Position numbers and translations under genes: made by a program. This document shows positions 9,892 through 18,000 of a stretch of DNA of 57,129 bases, one piece after another. Numbering within the stretch: the stretch's first letter is position 1; each line of letters opens with the position of its first letter. This stretch comes from UBA4656 sp002405525 (lineage in GTDB: Bacteria; Pseudomonadota; Gammaproteobacteria; Xanthomonadales; Ahniellaceae). The DNA is taken from contig DAIMGT010000015.1 of the NCBI GenBank assembly GCA_036723735.1, positions 1-57,129 of the forward strand, given 5' to 3'. Under the pieces are notes generated by a model. It searched no databases, was not told where the DNA came from, and was given only the letters and a program-made list of their open reading frames with translations.

Positions 9892-11172
9892 TCAGCGCAC
9901 CAGCGCAAGCGAGAGCGCGGGCCAGTAGGTGATCACCAGCACCGCGCCCAGCAGGATCAGGAAGAACGGGACGCAGGCGTGCACGATTTCCAGCAATGGC
10001 CGCTGGAATCGGTAGGCTGCGATGAAGAGGTTCATGCCCACCGGTGGCGTGAAGTAGCCGAGCTGCATGTTGGCGAGAAACACGATCCCGAGATGTACCG
10101 GGTCGATGCCGAACTTGAGCGCGATCGGCAGGATGATCGGCACCATGATCACGGTGGCGGAAAAGATGTCGAGCAGCATCCCCAGCACCAGCAAGAAAAG
10201 GTTCAGCAGTAGCAGGAAAGCGATCTTGCCGTCCACGCGGCTGCCGATCCAGTCGAACAGCCGCTCGGGAACGCCGTTGTCGATGAACCAGTAGGTCAGG
10301 CCGAGCGACACGCCGAGGATCAGCAGGATTGCGCCGACCAGCGCCATCGCCTCGCGGATCGCCACCACCAGGCGCGCCGGCGCGATCTCGCGCCGCAGTA
10401 CGAAGGTGACCAGCAGCACGTAGGCGGCGCTGACCGCCGCAACCTCGCTGGCAGCCAGCGTGCCGGAGTAGATACCGCCCAGCACCAGCAGCGGCAGCGG
10501 GATTTCCCAGCGCGCGTCCCACGCCGCGCGTCCCGCCTCGCGCCAGTCGATGCGGCCCGGCCCACGTTCGAGCGGCGGCGCGGCGTACACAGCCCAGGCC
10601 GCAAGCAGGACGATCATCAGCAGGCCAGGCAGCAAGCCGGCGCGGAACATGGCATCCACGCTGACCGGCGGATCGGTGTTGAGCTGCTGGGCGACGATGG
10701 CGTAAAGGATCAGCGGCACTGCGGGCGCGAACAGCAGTCCGAGACTGCCGCTGCTGGTCACCAGCCCCAGCGAGAACGAATCGCCGTAGCGGGCCTGCCG
10801 CAGCGCCGGGTACAGCAGTGCGCCCATCGCCACGATGGTGACGCCAGAAGCGCCGGTGAACGCCGTGAACAGCGCGCATGCGCACAGGGCGACGACCGCC
10901 AGCCCACCCGGCATCCATCCCAGCAGGGCGTCGGTGAGGCGCACGAGGCGCCGCGGGGCGCCGCTCTCGCCGAGCAGGTAGCCGGCGAGCGTGAACAACG
11001 GGATCGCCACCAGCACCGGCATGTCGGCAAGGCGGTAGAACTCGACCATTGCCACGGTGAGGTCAGCGCCTCCCGCATGCAAGGCGAGCAGGGCGATCGC
11101 AGCGATCAGGGCGAACAGCGGCGCGCCGAGCGCGGCCAGCAGCACCAGCGCAGCGCCAACCACCCAGGTCAT
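9892..11172 (-). CDS. dctM: TRAP transporter large permease subunit (DctM)
   Basis: The main membrane subunit of a tripartite ATP-independent periplasmic transporter; it couples solute uptake to an ion gradient, usually Na+. The 426 residues form about 12 hydrophobic segments, with family stretches such as MPVLVAIPLFTLAGYLLGES, TAFTGASGVTIVAMG and NMQLGYFTPPVGMNLF. The ATG at 11172 overlaps the dctQ stop (ATGA), which indicates translational coupling; the frame is open upstream only into dctQ. It is the last gene of the tatT-dctP-dctQ-dctM unit. The substrate cannot be read from sequence. Confidence 0.94.
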   Translation of the reverse strand: MTWVVGAALVLLAALGAPLFALIAAIALLALHAGGADLTVAMVEFYRLADMPVLVAIPLFTLAGYLLGESGAPRRLVRLTDALLGWMPGGLAVVALCACALFTAFTGASGVTIVAMGALLYPALRQARYGDSFSLGLVTSSGSLGLLFAPAVPLILYAIVAQQLNTDPPVSVDAMFRAGLLPGLLMIVLLAAWAVYAAPPLERGPGRIDWREAGRAAWDARWEIPLPLLVLGGIYSGTLAASEVAAVSAAYVLLVTFVLRREIAPARLVVAIREAMALVGAILLILGVSLGLTYWFIDNGVPERLFDWIGSRVDGKIAFLLLLNLFLLVLGMLLDIFSATVIMVPIILPIALKFGIDPVHLGIVFLANMQLGYFTPPVGMNLFIAAYRFQRPLLEIVHACVPFFLILLGAVLVITYWPALSLALVR

Positions 11173-11675
11173 GGCGCGGCCGGTGGCGCCACGAAGGCGC
11201 GCAGGAACAGGCGCACGGCCAGCAGGCCGAAGCCGAACGGCAGGATGAGCTGAACCTGCCAACCCATGACCCCACCGAAGGCCAGCGTGCCGGCCGCGCG
11301 GTCCAGTTGCACCAGTTGCCAACCGTACCAGGCCAGCGCCCCGCTGACGGCGGCGGCGAACGACAGCGTCGCGATGCGTGCGACCCGCCGCGCCGTGCCA
11401 CGCAGCAGTCGGCTGAAAGCGTCGAGGTTGATGTGGCGGTCGTCGCGCGCGGCCACCAGCGCTCCCAGCATCGCCGTCCACAGCACCAGCGCGCGGCACA
11501 AGGGATCGACCCACGCCCACCCACCGTCGAACAGGGCCCGGGCGAGGATCTGCGCGAAAGACAGGCCGACCAGGACCAGCACCGCCAGCACCAGCAGCGC
11601 GGTCTCGGCGACATGCAGCGCGCGCAGCAGGCGCGTGGCCAGCGACGGAACGGGCGCGGCGGTGCCGGAGTCCAC
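11169..11675 (-). CDS. dctQ: TRAP transporter small permease subunit (DctQ)
   Basis: This 168-residue membrane protein has four hydrophobic segments (near residues 25-45, 60-80, 100-120 and 135-155). It carries DctQ-family features: a conserved tryptophan pair in the GGWAWVDPLCRALVLW region and RDDRHINLDAFSRLL. It partners DctM in solute uptake. It lies 12 nt downstream of dctP and its stop overlaps the dctM start. Confidence 0.9.
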   Translation of the reverse strand: MDSGTAAPVPSLATRLLRALHVAETALLVLAVLVLVGLSFAQILARALFDGGWAWVDPLCRALVLWTAMLGALVAARDDRHINLDAFSRLLRGTARRVARIATLSFAAAVSGALAWYGWQLVQLDRAAGTLAFGGVMGWQVQLILPFGFGLLAVRLFLRAFVAPPAAP

Positions 11676-11687
11676 GCCGGCCGCGCC

Positions 11688-12689
11688 TCAGTCCGAGCCG
11701 CCGCGGGCCGGCACGAGCAAGGCTTCGATCTCGGACTCGAGCGAAGTCGAGTACGCGTTGCGCTCGGCAAGCTTCCGCCGCGCCTCGACGCCGATCGCGA
11801 GCCAGGTCTCGCGTTCCGCCGCCGGCGGTACCTCGATCGCGATACCCTGCCGCGCCAGCGCACTGCGCGCGGCCTCGTTGTCCTTGCGGTTGTTGGCGTC
11901 GATGCGCAGGAAGGCCTTGTCCAGTTCATCCAACAACGCGGCGCGATCCTCGGCCGCGAGCTTGTCCACCGGGCGCTCGTCGAGAATCAGCATGCCCAGC
12001 ACATAGGTCAAGGGAAGATCGACGACGTACTTGATCCGCGTGTGCCACTGAAAAGCGATCGCGCCCGAGACGGTGTTGCCGACGGTGTCCACCATGCCGG
12101 TGGACAGCGCGGTGTAAACGTCGGCCAGCGGCAGCGGGATCGGCTGCACCCCGCCCGTCTCAAAGGTGACCTGGGCGATCAGGTCGCCCTGCGGGAACCA
12201 TACCTTGCCGGCACGCAGGTCGTCGCGGCTGCGGATTGGGCGTGTCGACATCAGATAAGTGAAGCCGCCGCCCGCGATACCGGCCAGCACCAGACCCTTG
12301 GCCTCGAAGGCGGCGCGCACCTTGGGATCGATCTGCGGCCGTACGGCATCGAGCTCGGCCTGCGAGTTGAACTGGAAGGGCAGCGAATAGATCTGCGCAT
12401 CCGCCACCACCGGACCGATCTCGGAACTGGAAAACGCGCCGCCCTGCAACTGGCCCAGCCGCATCTTGCGCAGCACCGCGTCGCTGTTGCCCTGCACGCC
12501 GCCGGGGAAGTACTTGACCTCCACCCGTCCCTGCGTGCGGTCCTTGACCGCCTGCGCGCCGGCGCGCATCTCGCGCATCCAGCCGCTGCCGTCGGGCGCG
12601 AGAGTGGCGATCTTCAGTGTCGTGACCGCGCCGGCCGGAGCGGCGAGCGCCAGGGCGAGCAGCGCGGCGGCGAACGATGGCAGCTTCAT
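11688..12689 (-). CDS. dctP: TRAP transporter substrate-binding protein (DctP family)
   Basis: A periplasmic solute-binding protein of 333 residues. A Sec signal peptide (MKLPSFAAALLALALAAPAG, cleavage probably before VTTLKIATLAP) precedes a DctP/TAXI-like fold with GRVEVKYFPGGVQGNSDAVL, the LRAGKVWFPQGD loop and PIPLPLADVYTALSTGMVDT, a family hallmark. The ATG at 12689 lies 1 nt after the tatT stop. The association with a TatT lipoprotein places it in the TPAT subgroup. Confidence 0.93.
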   Translation of the reverse strand: MKLPSFAAALLALALAAPAGAVTTLKIATLAPDGSGWMREMRAGAQAVKDRTQGRVEVKYFPGGVQGNSDAVLRKMRLGQLQGGAFSSSEIGPVVADAQIYSLPFQFNSQAELDAVRPQIDPKVRAAFEAKGLVLAGIAGGGFTYLMSTRPIRSRDDLRAGKVWFPQGDLIAQVTFETGGVQPIPLPLADVYTALSTGMVDTVGNTVSGAIAFQWHTRIKYVVDLPLTYVLGMLILDERPVDKLAAEDRAALLDELDKAFLRIDANNRKDNEAARSALARQGIAIEVPPAAERETWLAIGVEARRKLAERNAYSTSLESEIEALLVPARGGSD

Positions 12690-12690
12690 T

Positions 12691-13578
12691 TCAGAAATAG
12701 TCCTTGGCCGATTCCTGCAGCAGCCGCGCGCGTCGCTGCGCGAGCGTGTTGGCGAGCGTGAGCCCCGGGGCGACCGGATCGGCTTGCAATGCCTGCGCCA
12801 GCAGCGCGTCGTGCCGTTCCTGGTCGAACAGCAGACGCGCGCAGTACTCCGCGTCCAGCACTCTCGCCATCTGGTTGCGACCACCGGACAGCGCCGACGC
12901 TTCCTCGAAGTAACGCATGCCATCGCGGGGACGTCCGCCGAGACTCTCCGGACGCAGGCAGTTGAGCACGCCGAGATACATGGAAGCCGAACCGCCGTCA
13001 TGACGCGGCGAAAGCGCGCGCGTGCGCTGCAGCAATGCCTCGACCCGCGGCAGATCGGCGATGCGCTCCCAATCGGACGGATCGGCCTGCAACACACCGG
13101 CCCATGCCACTGCCAGCGCATGCGCGACGGGTACGTCGCGCACGCGAAGGCGCGCGACGGCTGCCGCGAATTCCTCGTACGGCTGCTGCAGCGCCGCGCA
13201 CAGATCTTTCGCGCGAAGACACGTCGCGCGGCGCGCATAGGTCTCGGCCTTCAGCGCCAGCCGCAGGCGCCGTTCCGGCTCCGGCGCGAAGGCCCCGGCA
13301 TAGGCGCCGTTCAGCGTCGCTCCGGTGAGGAGCAGGTCGGCGCTGTCGGGGCTCGAGGTCAGCAACCCGTCGATCAGCAGCAGATAGGCCGGCAAGCCGT
13401 CGGCCACGGTCTGGGGATCGTCCTGGTTGAGGACGCCGGCGCCCAGGTCGCGACCCAGCCCGGCGGTCGCGCGACCGACCAAGCTGGCGCATCCGCCGAG
13501 CAGCAGCACGGCGAGCAGCGCGGCCAGCGCGCCGCGCAGTCCGTCGCTCGCCCGTCGCGCACCGGTCGACCGCTTCAT
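12691..13578 (-). CDS. TRAP transporter TatT-component lipoprotein
   Basis: A 295-residue predicted lipoprotein with a signal segment (LAALLAVLLLGGCASLVGRA; lipobox LGGC) and an all-helical remainder with degenerate TPR-like repeats. Features such as LPAYLLLIDGLLTSSPDSAD, LLTGATLNGAYAG and SMYLGVLNCLRPE match the TRAP T-component family. Treponema TatT (Tp0956) is the characterised member: a trimeric lipoprotein that binds the solute-binding subunit. It is immediately upstream of dctP. I chose the ATG at 13578, which gives a normal lipoprotein signal. A TACAAT box 6 nt upstream of it suggests a leaderless transcript. Confidence 0.86.
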   Translation of the reverse strand: MKRSTGARRASDGLRGALAALLAVLLLGGCASLVGRATAGLGRDLGAGVLNQDDPQTVADGLPAYLLLIDGLLTSSPDSADLLLTGATLNGAYAGAFAPEPERRLRLALKAETYARRATCLRAKDLCAALQQPYEEFAAAVARLRVRDVPVAHALAVAWAGVLQADPSDWERIADLPRVEALLQRTRALSPRHDGGSASMYLGVLNCLRPESLGGRPRDGMRYFEEASALSGGRNQMARVLDAEYCARLLFDQERHDALLAQALQADPVAPGLTLANTLAQRRARLLQESAKDYF

Positions 13579-13584
13579 GCCGGA

Positions 13585-13590
13585 ATTGTA
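13585..13590 (-). promoter_or_regulatory. Putative -10 element of the TRAP operon, adjacent to the tatT start
   Basis: TACAAT on the minus strand within GGCTACAATTCCGGCATG. Only 6 nt separate it from the tatT ATG, which would make the mRNA leaderless. The -35 region at 17 nt spacing (TCGTGC) is poor. Confidence 0.38.
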
Positions 13591-13663
13591 GCCGGCTCGA
13601 TGTTGCGGCACGACAAGCCGGTCGCACTTGCGCTGGCAACGCGCTTGTCGTACCGGCGACCGC

Positions 13664-14515
13664 TCAACCGCGGCGCTCCGCCGCCTCGAGGGTGTTCTGC
13701 ACCAGCATGGCCACCGTCATCGGCCCTACCCCGCCGGGAACCGGCGTGATCCAGGCCGCCCGTTCGGCCGCCGCCTCGAAGGCCACGTCGCCCGCCAGGC
13801 TTCCGTCCGCCCGCCGATTGATGCCGACGTCGACCACGATCGCACCCGGCTTCACCCACTCTCCGCGCACCAGCCCAGGCTTGCCAACTGCCACCACCAG
13901 GATGTCGGCTTGCGCCACCTCGGCGGCCAGGTCCTCGGTGAAGCGGTGCGCGCCCACCACCGTGCAGCCCGCGAGCAGCAGTTCCAACAGCATTGGCCGG
14001 CCGACGTGGTTCGACACGCCCACCACCACCGCGCGCTTGCCGCGCACCGGCCGATCGGTGTGGGCGAGCAGGGTCATGACGCCCTTCGGCGTGCACGGCC
14101 GCAGGCCGGGCTGGCGCAGGGCGAGCCGGCCCACGTTCTCGGCGTGGAAGCCGTCGACGTCCTTGGCGGGGTCGATGCGCTGGATCAGTCCGTTGGGGTC
14201 GATGTGCGGCGGCAGCGGCAACTGCACCAGGATGCCGTGCACGGACGGGTCCGCATTGAGCCGCTCGATCAGCTCGAACAACGCGGATTCCGGCGTATCG
14301 GCGGGCAGATCGTGGTCGATCGACACGAATCCCACCTGCTCGCAGGCCCGGCGCTTGTTGCGCACGTAGACAGCGCTGGCCGGGTCGTGGCCGACCAGCA
14401 CCACGGCCAACCCGGGTGCGGCCCTGCCGGCAGCGACCCGCTGCTTCACGCGGCGACGCACATTGTCGAGCACGCCTTCGGCGATCTTGCGTCCGTCGAG
14501 GATCCTGGCCGGCAC
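13664..14515 (-). CDS. folD: Bifunctional methylenetetrahydrofolate dehydrogenase/cyclohydrolase
   Basis: FolD interconverts 5,10-methylene-THF and 10-formyl-THF using NADP+, supplying one-carbon units. Visible family motifs are the N-terminal RILDGRKIAEGV, the catalytic lysine region SAVYVRNKRRACEQVGF, GILVQLPLPPHI, CTPKGVM, and the Rossmann loop VVVGVSNHVGRPM. I chose the GTG at 14513-14515, giving 283 residues that start as E. coli FolD (288) does. The nearest upstream ATGs lie inside the divergent DUF1244 gene and would add unrelated sequence. Confidence 0.95.
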   Translation of the reverse strand: MPARILDGRKIAEGVLDNVRRRVKQRVAAGRAAPGLAVVLVGHDPASAVYVRNKRRACEQVGFVSIDHDLPADTPESALFELIERLNADPSVHGILVQLPLPPHIDPNGLIQRIDPAKDVDGFHAENVGRLALRQPGLRPCTPKGVMTLLAHTDRPVRGKRAVVVGVSNHVGRPMLLELLLAGCTVVGAHRFTEDLAAEVAQADILVVAVGKPGLVRGEWVKPGAIVVDVGINRRADGSLAGDVAFEAAAERAAWITPVPGGVGPMTVAMLVQNTLEAAERRG

Positions 14516-14606
14516 GGCGGCAGCCTGCTGGGGTGGAGCCGCATTATCGGGGCTCCCGCGCCGTGCGGCTACAATTGGCGCCGCGCATCCCCCGGAGTCA
14601 ACGCTG
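14516..14606. promoter_or_regulatory. Divergent promoter region folD / DUF1244
   Basis: This 91-nt spacer separates the folD GTG and the DUF1244 ATG. TACAAT at 14570-14575 (plus strand) could be the -10 for the DUF1244 gene, leaving a 31-nt leader that contains GGAG at 14594-14597. On the minus strand GATAAT at 14543-14548 could serve folD. No good -35 boxes are seen for either. Confidence 0.35.
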
Positions 14607-14900
14607 ATGGATCCCCGGACCGCGGCCGAAGCCGCCGCTTTCCGCCGTCTGGTCGAACACCTGCGCGCCCGACCGGACGTGCAGAACATCGACCTCATGA
14701 ACCTCGCCGGCTTCTGCCGCAACTGTCTCGCCGACTGGTACCGCGAGGCCGCCACCGCCGAGGGCGTCGCGCTCGACCGGGATGCCGCCCGCGAGCGGAT
14801 CTACGGCATGCCGCCCGCGGAGTGGAAGGCACGCCACCAGCGCGAAGCCACGCCGGCGCAGCAGGCTGCGTTCGACCACAACGCGAAGCCCGGCCACTGA
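14607..14900 (+). CDS. DUF1244 family protein
   Basis: A 97-residue soluble protein with the DUF1244 signature: a helical N-terminus (FRRLVEHLRARPDVQNIDLM), then LAGFCRNCLADWYREAA with two closely spaced cysteines, and a C-terminal region YGMPPAEWKARHQREATPAQ. The family is common in proteobacteria and has a solved helical structure, but no agreed function. The ATG at 14607 follows a GGAG. It is divergent from folD and its 3' end converges with the RHS gene. Confidence 0.88.
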   Translation: MDPRTAAEAAAFRRLVEHLRARPDVQNIDLMNLAGFCRNCLADWYREAATAEGVALDRDAARERIYGMPPAEWKARHQREATPAQQAAFDHNAKPGH

Positions 14901-15034
14901 CTCCGGCCGCCGGCAACCGACTGGAGGTCGCGAGCCGTCGCCTCTCCAGCGACGCACCACCACTGCCCGTCCAGCCGCCCGGAAGCACCAGCAGGCCGAA
15001 CGACTGGATGCGGCCTGCGGTGCTCGATCGAGGG

Positions 15035-18000
15035 TCAATTGGCGAGGCACACCAAAGAAGAAAAGGGCGAGCAGACGCGGGGGCGTTCATTCTGCTTCAG
15101 GAGTTTCTGCAGCGGCGTCAAGGGCACACCGCGGGTGCCCGGCGCGCGGGTGCCCGGCGCATCAAGAGCAGGGCCACCACGGCTAGGGGTAGCACCGCCA
15201 CGGCTAGGGGTAGCACCGCCACGGCNNNNNNNNNNNNNNNNNNNNNNNNNNNNNNNNNNNNNNNNNNNNNNNNNNNNNNNNNNNNNNNNNNNNNNNNNNN
15301 NNNNNNNNNNNNNNNNNNNNNNNNNCCACGGCTAGGGGTAGCACCGCCACGGCTAGGGGTAGCACCGCCACGGCCGGCGGGATTCAGGACTCCCGTGGGG
15401 ACGGGGAGTCTCGGGGTTAGCGCCCTGCCTTTGCGGCTGTTGACCCCTTCCTCGCTCTCGATCCTGAACCAGGGGCCGGGTGGCTTGGAACTCGGAAGCG
15501 GCCGGAGCACTTCGGCCGCTGTGGGCGGCCGCGTCGGCCTCAACACCTGCCCCGGCGGAGGCGCCGGGTTGGAGCACGTGGCGGCCCCGATCACGCAGCC
15601 CCAGAACTCGCCCATCCACTTGACCTTGTCCATCATCTGGCCAGTCTGGCGCACCGCTTCGTAGAGATTCTGGATATTCTGCGGGCTTAAAGATGGCAAA
15701 CGTTTCAACGGCCCGGCAATCCAGTTGTCGCGATTGCCGTTGAGCGGGCCGTCCGGATACCAGGCAACGGGATTGCCGGGAAAGGCACCATGAAGGACCT
15801 CGCCCGTTGTTCCTGTCGGATCGACCAGGTTGACCGGATCGTTGCCGACATAGGCATACAGGTTGGGGCCGTCCGCATAGCCGACAGGGTCAGTCTGCAG
15901 GAAGCGGCCCAGATCATGCGAGTAGAAGCGCGCCTTGTAGAAGTGCAGGCCGAGGCTCGGCAGATACGCTTGCCCGGTGTACTTGAATCGCGTGCCCGTC
16001 GTGCTGCCCGGCTGGCCGAATGGACCGTAGCCCTGCGACTGCGCGCGGGTTCCGGTGCCGTCGGCGCTTGCCACGATGCTGCCCGACTGATCCGCGTACA
16101 GCCAGGACTTGTTGGTCGTGCCCGCACCCTCGTAGGTCACGATCGGTTCATCGACACCGGGGCCATGGACGTGCCGGCGAAGCAGCACGCCGTCGCCGTC
16201 GTATTCGGCCACGAGGTCGGCGCCGTCATACAGGAAAACCTTGGCTGCCCCCGTCATTTCGACGACCATGTCACCTTCGTCCGGTGGCGCCCCCGCGGTG
16301 AGCACCTCCTGGCGCATCCGACCCTCCGCATCGTAGCTGAGCGCAACGCCGGTACCGCTCCGGGTCGCCGACACCAGTTCGTTGAGGTCGTTGTAGGTCC
16401 AGGTCCAGGTGCCATCCCCCATCAGGTTGCCGCGCGCATCGTGACTGAGGGCAAAACCGCGCGCCATGGCGTACTGGTTCAGCCCGTTGGGCATGTAACT
16501 GTGCGTGCCGGCAGCAGGCGGCGCCCAACCATAGGCCGCATTGCTGATGCCTCGATCAACGACCTGCATGGCCTGGTTGCGCGAGAGCGTGAAACCCACG
16601 TCAGCCGCCGCGCCCGCCAGGTCGTGCACCAACCCCGAGAGGGCGCCCTGGTCGCCCCAGGTGTATCGGGTCATCGTGCCGTTCCCCAGATTCACCGTGG
16701 TGCGCCGCGAAAGGTCGTCATACGCAAAGCCGGTCACGAGACTGGCACTGCCGTACTCCCTGATCGCGTCCGTGCGGTTCAGCACGTCGTGGCCCATGGT
16801 CACGAAGTACCCGTCAGGCCAGGTCATCCGCGTCCGGTTGCCGGCAGCGTCATACTCGTACGTCAGCGTGCGCCCACCTGCGGTGGTTCGCGTCATGCGG
16901 CCGGCATTGTCCCAGGCGTAGGTGATCGCATGGCCGGCTCGCACGGCGCTCAGCGTCCGGCCCAGCAAATCGTAGGTGTAGGCCACGCTGTCGGCCGCGG
17001 CCGGATACGTCCGGGCCGTCAACCGGTCGAGCTGGTCGTAAGCCAGGTTGACCACGCTGCCGTTCCGCAGCCGATGGGTCACCAGATTGTCATTGGCGTC
17101 GTAGGCGTACGCCTCGAAGTCGATCGTCGATGACATGCCCGACCCCGGAGCAGGTATCGGATGGCGCAGCCGGCTGAGCCGGTCGTAGCCGTCGTACTCG
17201 AACGTGCTCAGGTTGCCCTGACCGTCCCGCAGCGTGGCGCGCATGCCGTTGGGCGTGTAGGTGAATCGAGTCGTGCTGGCCGCCGGCGTTCCGGCGCCGC
17301 GCGTGATGTCCTGAACACGACCATCCGCGGTGTAGGAGTAAGTCGTGGTTCGGGGACCGCCTTCTCCGGTCGCCAGCGCCAGCGTTTCGCTGACCACGCG
17401 ACCCTCGCTGTCGAAACTGCGGTCCATGATCGGCACCGGAGCCGACTCAGGCGGGCAGACGCCGTCGGAGGCCATGCGAGCCGGACCCCACTGGCGCGTC
17501 GGTTGTCCGTTGGCGGAGTATCGGACGCAGTCGACCAACCAACCCGCACCTTCCTGGCGCGCGGTACGCACGAGGCGCCCATCGCTGTCGTAGAACAGCC
17601 GTTCCATCCTGCCGAGCGCATTGGTCATCTGTGTGAGGCGACGCAAACCGTCGTACTGCAGCGTCGTGACGTCCGCGACATCGCCGCGGGGGCCGTCGAT
17701 TCGCGTCAGGTTGCCAATGGCATCATGGGTGAACGAGGTCGTCAGTGCCAGCCTGCCCGGACCGGCATCCACCACGACTGTCGCGGGCACATAACGGTTG
17801 GCCGCGTCATAGGTCCGAACCGTGGCGGTGGTGTCGGCGAACCCCGTGACCCGGTTGACTTCGCTGCCCAGCAGGTAGAACGTCGGCCACCCGGCTGGAG
17901 CGAATGCGGTGTACGCAAGCGTCGTCTGCGGACGCTCCAGTCCCGGCGCCGGCGCCGGCATCGTCACCGTGGCCGGTTCCCCGTGTCCGGCGTGATAGGT

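Noticed and set aside
14516..14755. ATG-initiated extension of folD to 14755
   Set aside because: The extension is antisense to the DUF1244 gene and has no FolD similarity; the GTG start gives the family's normal N-terminus.
15118..15225. RHS frame read straight through the N run to a stop at 15118 (AVAVLPL repeat)
   Set aside because: Depends on the gap being exactly 100 nt. The repeat phase shows that length is 2 nt off, so this reading is out of frame with the GGATPSR copies upstream.
15177..15374. Direct repeats considered as a CRISPR array
   Set aside because: Head-to-tail 21-bp units without spacers and no cas genes; it is a tandem repeat within a coding region.
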